In this document: positions 32,695 through 42,392 of the stretch, piece by piece
Position numbering within the stretch: the stretch's first letter is position 1
Layout of the letters: the number at the start of each line of letters is the position of its first letter
NCBI RefSeq assembly: GCF_947631635.1
Contig: NZ_CANRMB010000002.1
Location: forward strand, 1-64,000
From: an uncultured Dysosmobacter sp.
GTDB lineage: Bacteria; Bacillota; Clostridia; Oscillospirales; Oscillospiraceae
Direction: 5' to 3'
DNA length: 64,000 nt
The notes under the pieces: model-generated
What the model saw: only the letters and a program-made list of their open reading frames with translations
Database searches by the model: none
Told to the model about the DNA's origin: nothing
Translations under genes and position numbers: made by a program

Positions 32695-33952
32695 ACGCCC
32701 CCACCTGGCCCATGGTCCTGGGACCGCAGACGGCGGTCACCTCGATGGTCTCGCCGTACTCCACATGCTCCACCCGGGCCTCCCGGTACAGCATGTCCAG
32801 CAATCCGCCCTTGTCATAGGGGATGTGCAGGACCACCCGCCGGGTGCCCTTGTCCAGCCGCCTGTCGATCATCTCCAGCAGCTTGTCCACGCCCTCGCCG
32901 GTGCGGGCGGAGATGGCGCAGATCTCCTCGCCGTGGGGCATGATCTCCCCCACCGGCAGACAGTCGGACTTGTTGAACACGTCGATGCGGGGCAGCTCGC
33001 CCGCCCTCAGCTCCTGGATCAGATTCTCCACCACGGCGGCCTGGATCTGCCACTCCGGGTTGGACACGTCGATGACATGGAGCAGCAGGTCCGCGTATTC
33101 CAGCTCCTCCAGGGTGGCCTTGAAGGCCTCCACCAGCTGGTGGGGCAGCTTGCGGATAAAGCCCACGGTGTCGCTGACCACCACGTCCAGGGTGTCGCTG
33201 ACTGTCAGCAGGCGGCTGGTGGTGTCCAGGGTGTCGAACAGGCGGTTGTTGGCGGGGATGCCCGCGCCGGTGAGCTTGTTCAGCAGGGTGGATTTGCCCG
33301 CGTTGGTATAGCCCACGATGGCCACCACCGGGATCTCGTTTTTCCGCCGCTGCTGGCGCTGGGTGCTCCGCACCCGGCGCACGTCCTCCAGATCGTCCCG
33401 CAGCTTGTCGATCTTCTTGTGGATCAGGCGGCGGTCCGTCTCCAGCTGGGTCTCGCCGGGGCCTTTGGAGCCGATGGGTCCGCTGCCGCTGGTGCCGCCC
33501 TGGCGTTCCAGATGGGTCCACATGCCTGTCAGCCGGGGCAGCAGATATTTGTACTGGGCCAGCTCCACCTGGAGCCGGCCTTCCTTGGTCTTGGCCCGCT
33601 GGGCAAAGATATCCAGGATCAGGCCGCAGCGGTCCAGCACCTGGATGCCCAGCAGCTGTGTCAGCACCCGCTGCTGGGAGGGCGACAGGTCATTGTCAAA
33701 GATGACCATGGTGGCCCCCACATTTTCGCAGTAGAGCTGCACCTCCGCCACCTTGCCCTCGCCGATGAAGGTGCGGGGGTCCGGGGCGGCGCGGTTCTGC
33801 AAAACGATGCCCACGGTCTCGCCGCCGGCGGTCTCCACCAGGGCGGACAGCTCCTCCATGGTGTCCTCGTCGGCATTCTCCTCTTTTTTCAGCACCGGGG
33901 AATTCAAGCCCACCAGTACCACTTTGTCACGAATCTCTTCCGTCTCTCGCAT
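32681..33952 (-). CDS. hflX: Ribosome-associated GTPase HflX
   Basis: A 423-aa GTPase. The N-terminal HflX domain contains EVQLYCENVGATMVIFDNDL and SPSQQRVLTQLLGIQVLDR, and the linker has GPGETQLETDRR. The G domain has G1 GYTNAGKSTLLN, G3 SDTVGFIRKLPHQL and G4 NKSD. HflX splits stalled or stressed ribosomes. ATG 33952 is chosen as the first Met of the conserved N-terminus, with AAGGAG about 14 bases upstream. The flavin reductase gene lies just upstream. Confidence 0.95.
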   Translation of the reverse strand: MRETEEIRDKVVLVGLNSPVLKKEENADEDTMEELSALVETAGGETVGIVLQNRAAPDPRTFIGEGKVAEVQLYCENVGATMVIFDNDLSPSQQRVLTQLLGIQVLDRCGLILDIFAQRAKTKEGRLQVELAQYKYLLPRLTGMWTHLERQGGTSGSGPIGSKGPGETQLETDRRLIHKKIDKLRDDLEDVRRVRSTQRQQRRKNEIPVVAIVGYTNAGKSTLLNKLTGAGIPANNRLFDTLDTTSRLLTVSDTLDVVVSDTVGFIRKLPHQLVEAFKATLEELEYADLLLHVIDVSNPEWQIQAAVVENLIQELRAGELPRIDVFNKSDCLPVGEIMPHGEEICAISARTGEGVDKLLEMIDRRLDKGTRRVVLHIPYDKGGLLDMLYREARVEHVEYGETIEVTAVCGPRTMGQVGAFIVE

Positions 33953-33969
33953 GTATGAAATGGTTCTCC

Positions 33970-34482
33970 TTACTTTGTGTAGGCCTCCACGACCTGTCCG
34001 GTGTAGATGCGGTGCCAGCCGCCGCCTTTCTCTCCGTAGAACGGCGGGATCTGCTTTTGGTCCAGCACGCAGGCGGGGTCCATGTCCTGGACGTAGGCCT
34101 TTTTGCACACCAGGACCCACTCCGCCTCGTCAAAGAAGGGCGCGCCGCCCGCTCCATAGCAGAGGGTCAAGCCGCACGCCTTCACCTTGTCGATGTCCCT
34201 GCCGCTCCGGGTGCCGCAGACCTGCATGGTCTTTTTCTCACCGGCGGGCAGAACGGACACCGTGAAATAGTCGTGGGATTCCATAAATTGATAGGTATAG
34301 CGCTCCGGCCGCACATAGACCGTGCAGACGGGCAGATTCCACAGCCGCCCCAGCTGGCACCAGCCGATGGTCATGGTGTTGCAGCCGCTCTGGTCTCCGG
34401 CGGTCACAAGGGCGTTCTGGGTGCCGAACACCCGGAACACCTCCGGCGTCAGCGTCTTGATATCCACGGGATGCAGTCTCAT
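33970..34482 (-). CDS. Flavin-reductase-like (FMN-binding split barrel) protein
   Basis: A 170-aa protein with the flavin reductase domain: NALVTAGDQSGCNTMTIGWC near residue 23-42, VYVRPERYTYQFMESHDYF near residue 56-74 and KVKACGLTLCYG later. Such proteins bind FMN and reduce it with NAD(P)H or act on small substrates. The stop lies 17 bases before hflX on the same strand. The physiological electron acceptor is unknown. Confidence 0.85.
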   Translation of the reverse strand: MRLHPVDIKTLTPEVFRVFGTQNALVTAGDQSGCNTMTIGWCQLGRLWNLPVCTVYVRPERYTYQFMESHDYFTVSVLPAGEKKTMQVCGTRSGRDIDKVKACGLTLCYGAGGAPFFDEAEWVLVCKKAYVQDMDPACVLDQKQIPPFYGEKGGGWHRIYTGQVVEAYTK

Positions 34483-34551
34483 GACACAACACTCCTCTCA
34501 AACGCATCATATATCATGTAGTATATGCGCATTCCTTCCAAAAGTAAACAA

Positions 34552-34582
34552 AAAAAGGGCCTGCCGTATGGCAGACCCTTTT
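34552..34582. terminator. Hairpin terminator between rpmE and the flavin reductase gene
   Basis: AAAAGGGCCTGCC and GGCAGACCCTTTT pair with one mismatch around GTAT and are flanked by an A-run and a T-run. On the minus strand it terminates rpmE. Confidence 0.75.
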
Positions 34583-34599
34583 GTGTGACTGTGTCGGAC

Positions 34600-34803
34600 T
34601 TATTTGTCCAGGCCGAACTTCTTGTTGAACTTGGCAACGCGTCCGCCGGTATCCACCAGCTTCTGCTTACCCGTGAAGAAGGGGTGACACTTAGAGCAGA
34701 CTTCCACCTTGATATCCTTCTTGGTAGAACCTGTCTCAATCACATTACCGCAGGCGCAAGTAATCGTAGTCTGCTGATAATTGGGATGGATTCCTTCCTT
34801 CAT
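34600..34803 (-). CDS. rpmE: 50S ribosomal protein L31
   Basis: A 67-aa protein, usual for type A L31. It retains four zinc-binding cysteines (CACGNV and [14 protein letters not shown]), so it is the zinc-containing (C+) form, and starts [10 protein letters not shown]. It is a component of the large ribosomal subunit at the central protuberance. A 17-spaced promoter lies upstream. Confidence 0.97.
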   Translation of the reverse strand: MKEGIHPNYQQTTITCACGNVIETGSTKKDIKVEVCSKCHPFFTGKQKLVDTGGRVAKFNKKFGLDK

Positions 34804-34872
34804 TGCTCTCGTTCACCTCTTTCTGATCCTGACTACCTCATCAGAAGCTTTCACCTCACAAAGGCGATAATT

Positions 34873-34901
34873 AGTATAACACGGCATTTCTTCAAATGCA
34901 A
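34873..34901 (-). promoter_or_regulatory. Promoter of rpmE
   Basis: On the minus strand TTGCAT (34896-34901) is 17 bases from TATACT (34873-34878), about 70 bases before the rpmE start. Confidence 0.7.
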
Positions 34902-34935
34902 GCATTTTTCTGACTTATTTTTGAGTTTTTTCCCC

Positions 34936-35340
34936 CTATTTTTCCAGCGCACGCCGCAGGTCCGCGAAATACCGGGCCTGCTGCTTTCGGAGAAATCCCT
35001 TCATCAGGAGCTTCATCCACTTCTTTTTCGGAGACAGCGCCTCGGTGAAGGTGAGCTTTGTCCCCTCCGGCACTGTCTGGAATTCTCCGGTCCAGGCGCC
35101 CTCCATGTTGGCGTTTTCCATGCGGAAGGCCCATTTTTCAGGCTCCCGGCAGCAGGTGACGGCAAAGCGGGTGGGAAAACCGCCCTTTCCGTACTCCACG
35201 AAGGTATCCGGCCCGGTCTGCTCCAGACCCTCCAGATCACTGCGCCACTGCCAGTTGTCCAGGTCCGTCACCACGGCCCAGACCGTTTCCCGGGACTGCG
35301 GTACCACCATCTCCATGGTGCTGACGATCTGCTCTGTCAT
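34936..35340 (-). CDS. SRPBCC/polyketide-cyclase-like protein
   Basis: A 134-aa protein from ATG 35340 with AGAGGAG upstream. The START-like pattern is visible: MVVPQSRETVWAVVTDLDNW near the start, ALSPKKKWMKLLMKG toward the C-terminal helix. It would form a hydrophobic ligand pocket. The ligand is unknown. It follows addA by 13 bases and may share the addBA transcript. Confidence 0.82.
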   Translation of the reverse strand: MTEQIVSTMEMVVPQSRETVWAVVTDLDNWQWRSDLEGLEQTGPDTFVEYGKGGFPTRFAVTCCREPEKWAFRMENANMEGAWTGEFQTVPEGTKLTFTEALSPKKKWMKLLMKGFLRKQQARYFADLRRALEK

Positions 35341-35353
35341 TGTTCTGCTCCTC

Positions 35354-38300
35354 TCATATTTCCACCGTCTCACCGGCGTTCAGAAAATACAGCGCCCGCC
35401 GGACCACCGGCTTTTCCAGCACCTGCTCCAGCGCCCGGCTGTATGCCTCCAGCTGGGGGCGGTACTCCTCCGCCCGCTGGGCGGCCTCCTCCGCCGTGCG
35501 CACATGGTCGGTCTTGAAGTCCACCACCGTCAGGCCTCCGGCCGTCTCAAAGCAGCAGTCCACCACGCCCTGGAGCAGGATCTGCTCTCCGCCGGCGGCC
35601 TGGGGATCGTACGCCCGGGCGTCCATCAGCAGCGTGAAGGGATACTCCCGCCGGACATTTTGCCCCTGCCGGATGTCCTCTGCCAGGGGCGAGTCCAAAA
35701 AGCGCTCCAATCCCCGGATGTCCACTGCGGCGGCCTGCTCCGCCGTCAGCAGGTCCCCGGCGCGCAGCGCCTCCACCTGCCCTGCCGCGTCACGGTCGCT
35801 GAAATTCAAATATTGCAGGACCAGGTGTGTGGCCGTGCCCCGTTCAGCCGGGGTCAGTCCATGGCGCTCCTGCCGGAATCTCGGCTGGGACAGCGGGCGG
35901 AGATAGGGGGTGTGGGCGGCGTGTTCCGCGATCTCCTCATCCAACACACGGCCCTTCAGCTGGGTGGCCGTCACCTTGGCAGGCAGTCCCGTCTCCCGGC
36001 TGTATGGATAGACGAACTCCAGCAGCGCGGGGTCAAAGCCCTGGTCTTCCTCTGCCTCTGCCGCCTTGTCATGCGGCCGGGAAGGCCGTTCCCGGTAGTC
36101 CTCACTGTCATGTAAAAACACTTGCCATGGACTGTTATCACCTATATACAATCTCTCTGTCTCCACATCCGCATAGGCTTTCAGCGGCGCTGCCTCCGGG
36201 CGGCACAGCAGCGGCAGCAGCAGCCAATTCCCAAAGGTTTTTCCCGCCGCCACTGTCTCCGGCAGCACCGGGCAGTCCGCCACGGCGGCCAGCTTTTGCA
36301 GCCGCCCCGCCGCATGGTACATGGAGTCCACCAGGATCAGCTTTTCCTTGGGCCTTGTCATGGCGACGTACAGAATGCGCTGCTCCTCCGCCAGGTTCTC
36401 CCGCCGCAGCTTCTCCTCAATGGCCAGCCTTGCCAGGGTGGGATATTTGATCTTCCGCTTCAGGTCGATGCACCGGGGACCCAGGCCCATGGCCGGGTGG
36501 ACCAGCACCGGCGTGTCGAAATCCTGCCGGGAAAAGGCGTGATCCAGATCCGCCAGGATGACGATGGGAAACTCCAGGCCCTTGGATTTATGGATGCTCA
36601 TGAGCCGCACGCCGTTTACCGCCGCCGCGGCCTTGGTGACAGGGGCCTGTCCGGAGTCCAGCAGCCGCCGCAGCTGGGTCACGAAGGCGAACAGTCCCCG
36701 GTAGCCGCCGCTCTCGAATTTTTCCGCGTGGCGGCTGAAGGCGATGAGATTCTCCCGCCGCTCCGCTCCGTGGTCCATGGCCCCGAAGATGCCCAGGATA
36801 TTCAGCGTGTTGTAGATATGCCACACCAGGCGGTGGACGCTCATGTCCCGCGCCGCCAGACGGAGGCCCGCCAGCGTCCGCAGGAAGGCGGCACAGTCCT
36901 CTCCGCTGTCCGCCGCCACTGCGTCGTAAAAATCGCCGGCGGGGTGCCCGCCCCGGATCTCCGCCAGGCGGTCCGGTATCAATCCAAATATGGGAGACCG
37001 CAGGACCGAGATCAGCGGCACATCCTGCCGGGGATTGTCCACCAGTTCCAGGAGGGACAGCATCACGGAGACCTCCATGGTATGGAAGAAGTCGCCGCTC
37101 TCCTCAAAGGAGCAGGGGATATCCCGCTCCGACAGGGCCTCGGCAAAGGCGGCAGTCCGACTGCCGGGGGAGCGCATCAGGATCACGATGTCCTCCGGGC
37201 GGCAGGGGCGCAGGCCGCCGTCCCCGTCGGTGACAGGGTATCCCTCGTCCAGGAGCCGGCGGATGCGCTGTGCCACGAACCGGGCCTCCGCCGTCAGCTT
37301 TTTGACCGGGTGCTCATTCTCCGCCGACTTCTGCCGGGCGGTGATGAGGTGGAACTCCGTGCCGCAGTCATGGCGCTCCGGGTAGTATTCCGCGCCGAAG
37401 TGGAGGGCCTCGTCCTCTCCGTATTCCATCTCCCCCATCTCCACGGAGAGGATATTTTCAAACACAAAATTGGCCGCGTCCAGAATCTCCTGCCGGGACC
37501 GGAAATTCTTGGACAGCAGAATCTTCCGCTCCTCGCCGTCAGCGGCCTCCTCATAGGACTTGAAGCGGTTGTATTTCCCCAGGAAAATCGTGGGGTCCGC
37601 CAGGCGGAAGCGGTAGATGCTCTGCTTCACGTCGCCTACGGTAAAGATATTCCGGCCATGCTTGGACACCGCCCGGAAAATGGCGTTCTGGACCTCGTTG
37701 GTATCCTGATATTCATCCACCAGGACCTCCCTGTACCGGGACGCCACCTGCTCCCCCAGCTCTGTGGGCGATCCGTCCTCCCGGACCAGCAGCAGGAGGG
37801 CCAGGTGCTCCTGGTCAGAAAAATCCATTCCGTTCAGCCGCAGCTTCTCCGCCCGGTATGCCTTTCCAAAGTCCGCTGTCAGGTCCAGCAGGGCCTCCAT
37901 GGCGGGCGCCATCAGCCGCAGGTCCTCCATGGCCTCCTCACCGCTGACGTCCAGCAGGCTGTCCAGCTTTTTCATCTCATCCTTGCAGCTGTCCCAGACC
38001 CGTTTCAGCGACGCCACAACAGGCTCATCCTTTCGGCCCTTGGGGGTGTTCAGCCGTGGGAACTCGATTTGTCCCGCCGCCTGCCTGGCCTCCTCCCAGC
38101 CGCCGCTCTCCTGCAAACGCTGGAAGCCCTGCGCCGCGGCTAAAAATTTTTCCCCATAGCCCGCGGACAGCGCCGCATCCCCCCCGGTCCGCTCCGCCGC
38201 CTGCCGGAGGAGCGAAGCCCAGTGGCCCGCCTTCCGGCGCACCATAGCCAGCAGTTCCCGGGCGTAGGGTGTTTCATCAAAGCTGCCGTCCAAACCGCTC

Positions 38301-38914
38301 CAGGCGGTCCTGTTCTCCGCCAGCCAGCGGTCCGGGTAGGCGTGGCTCTGCAATTTGTCATACAGCTCCAGGACCAGCTCCGCCAGAGCCTGGTCGTCCC
38401 GCCCCGCTCCCAGCGTGTCCGCCAGCTGCGCCCGGCCCTGGTCCAGCGCGTCGTAAAAGTCCTCCAGCACCCGGCCCAGCACCCGCTGGCGGATCAATTT
38501 CGCATCGCCATCGTCTAAAACCCGAAAATCCGGCGTCAGGGCATGGCGGTCGCCCTCTTGGGCCAGCAGATGGGTGTTCTCCCGCAGCAGCGCCGTGCAG
38601 AAGGCGTCCACCGTTTTGATATCCGCCTGATACACCCGCAGGAGCTGGCGCTTGAGGTGCTGGTCATTGGGCGTTTCACCCAGCCGCTTGGAAAGCTCCG
38701 CCGCGATCTTGCTCCGCAGCTCCGCCGCCGCGGCCTTGGTGTAGGTGATAATGAGGAAATCGTCCACATGGCAGTGCTCCTCCATCACATACCGGAAGAG
38801 GCGCTCCACCAGGACCTTGGTCTTGCCGGAGCCGGCGGCGGCAGACACCAGCAGACTGCCGCCCCGGTTTTCCACCACAGCCTGCTGCTGGGGCGTGAGC
38901 GTCAATTTTGCCAT
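35354..38914 (-). CDS. addA: ATP-dependent helicase/nuclease subunit A (AddA)
   Basis: An 1186-aa UvrD-type helicase with C-terminal nuclease. Walker A is SAAAGSGKTKVLVERL near residue 20-35; motif II is LVDEYQDTNEVQN near residue 408; motif IV/V has SIHKSKGLEFPIV. The RecB-like nuclease motif TVVDFKTDHV is near residue 1135. AddAB processes double-strand ends for RecA loading and degrades foreign linear DNA. The gene starts one base after addB stops. Confidence 0.97.
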   Translation of the reverse strand: MAKLTLTPQQQAVVENRGGSLLVSAAAGSGKTKVLVERLFRYVMEEHCHVDDFLIITYTKAAAAELRSKIAAELSKRLGETPNDQHLKRQLLRVYQADIKTVDAFCTALLRENTHLLAQEGDRHALTPDFRVLDDGDAKLIRQRVLGRVLEDFYDALDQGRAQLADTLGAGRDDQALAELVLELYDKLQSHAYPDRWLAENRTAWSGLDGSFDETPYARELLAMVRRKAGHWASLLRQAAERTGGDAALSAGYGEKFLAAAQGFQRLQESGGWEEARQAAGQIEFPRLNTPKGRKDEPVVASLKRVWDSCKDEMKKLDSLLDVSGEEAMEDLRLMAPAMEALLDLTADFGKAYRAEKLRLNGMDFSDQEHLALLLLVREDGSPTELGEQVASRYREVLVDEYQDTNEVQNAIFRAVSKHGRNIFTVGDVKQSIYRFRLADPTIFLGKYNRFKSYEEAADGEERKILLSKNFRSRQEILDAANFVFENILSVEMGEMEYGEDEALHFGAEYYPERHDCGTEFHLITARQKSAENEHPVKKLTAEARFVAQRIRRLLDEGYPVTDGDGGLRPCRPEDIVILMRSPGSRTAAFAEALSERDIPCSFEESGDFFHTMEVSVMLSLLELVDNPRQDVPLISVLRSPIFGLIPDRLAEIRGGHPAGDFYDAVAADSGEDCAAFLRTLAGLRLAARDMSVHRLVWHIYNTLNILGIFGAMDHGAERRENLIAFSRHAEKFESGGYRGLFAFVTQLRRLLDSGQAPVTKAAAAVNGVRLMSIHKSKGLEFPIVILADLDHAFSRQDFDTPVLVHPAMGLGPRCIDLKRKIKYPTLARLAIEEKLRRENLAEEQRILYVAMTRPKEKLILVDSMYHAAGRLQKLAAVADCPVLPETVAAGKTFGNWLLLPLLCRPEAAPLKAYADVETERLYIGDNSPWQVFLHDSEDYRERPSRPHDKAAEAEEDQGFDPALLEFVYPYSRETGLPAKVTATQLKGRVLDEEIAEHAAHTPYLRPLSQPRFRQERHGLTPAERGTATHLVLQYLNFSDRDAAGQVEALRAGDLLTAEQAAAVDIRGLERFLDSPLAEDIRQGQNVRREYPFTLLMDARAYDPQAAGGEQILLQGVVDCCFETAGGLTVVDFKTDHVRTAEEAAQRAEEYRPQLEAYSRALEQVLEKPVVRRALYFLNAGETVEI

Positions 38915-38915
38915 G

Positions 38916-41900
38916 TCAGTCCCCTCCCTCCTCGATCATTTTCCAAAATTCCTCGGTCTTTACCGGCAGGATATAGCGCAGATGGTCGCCGTCCCGGCCG
39001 TCCTGGAAGTGGCAGGCGTCGGCCCAGTCACAGAACTGGCAGAAGCTGTCATCCTCGCTGCGGCAGCAGGGGTCCGCGTCGATGTTGCCCTGGCGCAGCT
39101 CCTGGGCGATCTGATGCAGCAGCTTTTCCACATACTGCCCCAGCTTTCCCAGCTGCGCCGCCGAGGCAATACTGCCGGACAGGCTGCCGTCCCGCCCCAC
39201 CCGCAGAGGCAGGTAATGGGGCGATTGCAGCGCCTCATGCTCCATGGCCTGAAGGACCTCCGGCTCCGCCAGCAGCAATCCGGAGCGCTTCAGCTGCTTT
39301 TCCCGCTCGCTCAACAGCTTTTCCGCGGGGATATTCCGCTCCGCGGACAGGATCTCGTCCCGGGCCGGCAGGTACAGCACCCCCGCCGGTTCAATCTCCT
39401 TCCCAAAGTGGGCCTTTCCCTCTTTTTGCAGAGTAAAGAGATACAGCAGCATCTGGATATCCAGGCCCATCCGCACCGACGCCAGGTCAAATTTCTTCTT
39501 TCCGGACTTGTAGTCCACCACCCGCAGGTACAATTTGCCGTCCTTGACCCAGCCGTCCACCCGGTCCACCTTGCCGCCGACGCGCAGCTCTGCGTCCGGC
39601 TCGGAGATCACCACCGACGGCAGCGTGCCATGGCCGCCAAAGGAGAGCTCAAACGCCAGCGGAATAAAATCCGAGTGCCGCATCTCCTCCGCCACCTGGT
39701 CGATGACGGCATAGGCGGTGTTCCGCAGGCGGGCGAAGAGATAGCGGAACCGGGCGTTTTTCTCCTGAAAATTGTGCAGTTCCCGGGCCACATACTGGTC
39801 GGTATACCGCCGCACTAGGGCGTGAAGGGCCTCCTCGTCCACCTGGGCGAAGCCGCCCTGGGCCAGCACATCCCGGGTGACGTTTTCCAGCAGAAAGTGC
39901 AGAAACGTTCCGATCTGGGGCGCGTCGAAGGCCGCCGCCTCCCGGGGCTGTGCCCGAAGGCCATATTCCATGAAGTAGGCGAAGTGGCAGGAGCGCAGCC
40001 GCTCCAGCCGGGACGCGGACATGGTGACGCGGTCGCCATACAGCGCCCGCACCGCTGCCCGGGACAGGGAGCCGCGTTTCAGATCAGCCGCCCGCCCCAT
40101 GGCGGAGAGGCGCTCCTGAAACACGGGAGCTGACTGGAAATAGCGCCACAGTTTTCCATGGGGGGCCTGGCCCGCAGTCTCCAGAGCCGGCGTTACAGCT
40201 GTTAAGCGGTAATCCTTGTTATTTCCCTCTTTTTCGACTTTCAGCGCCGGAAACAGTGCCTGCAGGCGGTCCACCACAAAGGCGGGCCGCAGTTCGGCAC
40301 CGGATACATCCGTCACCGGATAGCTGATTGTCAGCCCCACTGTCGGCTGGGCCAGGGCGGCATAGAGATTCTGCAGCTCGATGCCCATCCGCTCCATGCC
40401 GGTGGGGGCCAGCTCAACGCCCCGCTGGGCCAACTCGTCCCGGTCGTCGTCGTTCAGGATGCCGCCGCTCTGGCCGGGGTCCGGCAGCACATGGTCGTTG
40501 GTCCCCAGCAGGAACAGGTATTTCGCCGTATGGCGGTCATTCCGGGTGATCTCGCTGACGCTGACCTGGTCCAGGGACACGGGAATGGTGCCCACGCTGT
40601 ACTGCGTCAGCACCTGGCGGAACAGCCTTGTGAATTCGTCCAGCCCCATGGGCTCTCCGCCCAGGATCTCCACGAACTGGTCCAGAACGCCGCAGAGGAT
40701 GTCCCACAGCTGGGCGGTCTCCTCCGCGTCCTGGAGCCGTCCCCCCTCCGCCTGGGCGCGCATCTGCGTTTCCAGTGCGCTTTGGAGGTCCAGCTCCTCC
40801 ATAAAGCTGTAAAGGGCATCCACTTTTCCACCCGCGGTCTCGCTGGTTTTCAGTCCCTCCGTCAGTCGAAGCAGCGGCCCGCGCACCCGCTTCCGCAATT
40901 CATTGACCTGGGCCAGACGGGCCTGTCGCTCCTCATTCCAGGGCGCGCCGTAGCCGCTGGGATTCTCCGTCCAGTCCAAGTCCCGCAGCCACATCTGGCC
41001 GTGGATCTCCCATCGGATGACATAGTTTTCCAGCAGGTCTACTTCCTCCGCGGTCAGTCCGGCAAGGCCCGTTTTCAGCCAGCGGAACATATCGTCGTAC
41101 TCATACCCGTTGCCGATGGCGGACAGCACGCCGGTCAGCAGGCTCAAGGCCGGCTTTTCCAGAATATCGCTGCGGCGGCTGAGATACGCCGGGATGCCGT
41201 ACCGCTCAAAAACCGTCTCGATAACGCCCTCGTAGTCCCCCATATTCCGGGCCGCTACGGTGATGTCCCGGTAGCGGCACGCTCCCACCGCTGCCAGCCG
41301 CCGGATCTCCGCCGCCGTCTGTTCCACCTCTGAAAAGACGGTGTCCGCCTCCCGGACGCGGACCGCTCCGCTCTCCCCCGCAAAGGGCACGGTCCCTCCG
41401 AAGAAATACCGCTCCACATGGCCCAGCGCCGTTTCGTCCTCCGCCTTCAGCTCCTGGATCTCCATCCGGCATCCGTTTTCCGCCGCCAGACGGCCCAGCT
41501 GTCCCAAGGTTTTCAGGCTTGCCTCAAAGATCTCCTCCCGGCTGTCCAGCTCCCCCAGCAGCGTCACGGTAACGGACCGGGCCTGCCGCAGGAGAATGCC
41601 CAGCGCCCGCCGTTCCTGGGCGTTGAAGTATGTAAAGCCATCGATGAAGATATCCTTGCCCCTGGCGTAGCCGGATGCCTCCAAATTGTCGCACAGCTTG
41701 GTCATCCGGTCCCGGGCGTCCCATCCGGGCCGCTTGAGCCTGGCCTCATAGGCGCCGTACAGCAGGCTGAGGTCGCAGAGCTTATCGTGTGTCGCACCGG
41801 AGATATCCTGGGCCTTGGCGTAGAGCGTCTCCGGCGTCACGTCATAACAGCGCAGCTCGTCGAACAGGTCCAAGAGCTGCTGCAAAAAGGAGGACTTTTG

Positions 41901-42227
41901 GGAGGGGCGGCGGTATACCGTCAGCTCCGGCGCCATTTCCAACAGCGCTTTTTGCAGCGTCAGCAGCTTGCCGCCCGCGTCCAGCGTCACCTGGGCGATG
42001 CCGCCGGTAATACTCAGCACCCGGCTGCTCAGCTGCCGGAAGCTGAGCACCTCCGCATGACGGCTGGCCGTTGGCCCGCAGGCCGCGCAGAGGTCTACCT
42101 CCGCCTGGTGGGAGGCGTGCTCCGGCACCAGCAGGATCTGCTCCCCTGTGTCTCCCAATTCCGCGATGCGGCGCAGGACCGCATTGGATTTTCCCGTCTT
42201 GGCCCGGCCGATCAAAATCGTCAGCAT
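38916..42227 (-). CDS. addB: ATP-dependent nuclease subunit B (AddB)
   Basis: A 1103-aa protein with an N-terminal Walker A (GRAKTGKSNAVL), a degenerate helicase core and a C-terminal nuclease domain (LRVVDYKSGKKKFD). The 4Fe-4S cysteines near the end are present (CCRSEDDSFCQFCDWADAC). Together with AddA it forms the Chi-regulated end-resection complex of Firmicutes. It is the first gene of the operon. A palindromic divergent control region lies upstream. Confidence 0.96.
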   Translation of the reverse strand: MLTILIGRAKTGKSNAVLRRIAELGDTGEQILLVPEHASHQAEVDLCAACGPTASRHAEVLSFRQLSSRVLSITGGIAQVTLDAGGKLLTLQKALLEMAPELTVYRRPSQKSSFLQQLLDLFDELRCYDVTPETLYAKAQDISGATHDKLCDLSLLYGAYEARLKRPGWDARDRMTKLCDNLEASGYARGKDIFIDGFTYFNAQERRALGILLRQARSVTVTLLGELDSREEIFEASLKTLGQLGRLAAENGCRMEIQELKAEDETALGHVERYFFGGTVPFAGESGAVRVREADTVFSEVEQTAAEIRRLAAVGACRYRDITVAARNMGDYEGVIETVFERYGIPAYLSRRSDILEKPALSLLTGVLSAIGNGYEYDDMFRWLKTGLAGLTAEEVDLLENYVIRWEIHGQMWLRDLDWTENPSGYGAPWNEERQARLAQVNELRKRVRGPLLRLTEGLKTSETAGGKVDALYSFMEELDLQSALETQMRAQAEGGRLQDAEETAQLWDILCGVLDQFVEILGGEPMGLDEFTRLFRQVLTQYSVGTIPVSLDQVSVSEITRNDRHTAKYLFLLGTNDHVLPDPGQSGGILNDDDRDELAQRGVELAPTGMERMGIELQNLYAALAQPTVGLTISYPVTDVSGAELRPAFVVDRLQALFPALKVEKEGNNKDYRLTAVTPALETAGQAPHGKLWRYFQSAPVFQERLSAMGRAADLKRGSLSRAAVRALYGDRVTMSASRLERLRSCHFAYFMEYGLRAQPREAAAFDAPQIGTFLHFLLENVTRDVLAQGGFAQVDEEALHALVRRYTDQYVARELHNFQEKNARFRYLFARLRNTAYAVIDQVAEEMRHSDFIPLAFELSFGGHGTLPSVVISEPDAELRVGGKVDRVDGWVKDGKLYLRVVDYKSGKKKFDLASVRMGLDIQMLLYLFTLQKEGKAHFGKEIEPAGVLYLPARDEILSAERNIPAEKLLSEREKQLKRSGLLLAEPEVLQAMEHEALQSPHYLPLRVGRDGSLSGSIASAAQLGKLGQYVEKLLHQIAQELRQGNIDADPCCRSEDDSFCQFCDWADACHFQDGRDGDHLRYILPVKTEEFWKMIEEGGD

Positions 42228-42265
42228 GGCGGTGCCTCCTTGCTCTTGTGCTTTTCCCGCTTATC

Positions 42266-42359
42266 ATACCATATTCCGCGCCGCCGCGCACCCTCTTTTT
42301 CGCCCTTGCGCCGTCCCTTTTTGGCGCATCTTGTAAAATCCCACGGAATATGGTATAAA
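42266..42359. promoter_or_regulatory. Inverted repeat and promoter between addB and an acetyltransferase gene
   Basis: ATACCATATTCCG (42266-42278) and CGGAATATGGTAT (42344-42356) form a perfect 13-bp inverted repeat separated by 65 bases. TTGTAA (42331-42336) and TATAAA (42354-42359) with a 17-base spacer drive the plus-strand acetyltransferase gene, and the right arm covers its -10. The left arm reads GGTATGAT on the minus strand, a possible -10 for addB. A shared regulator could bind both arms. Confidence 0.6.
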
Positions 42360-42392
42360 AGCGGAGAGAGAACACAAAAGTGGAGGCGCCCT

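Noticed and set aside
36122-38143. A 673-codon plus-strand frame opposite addA
   Set aside because: Antisense shadow of addA with no recognisable protein features.
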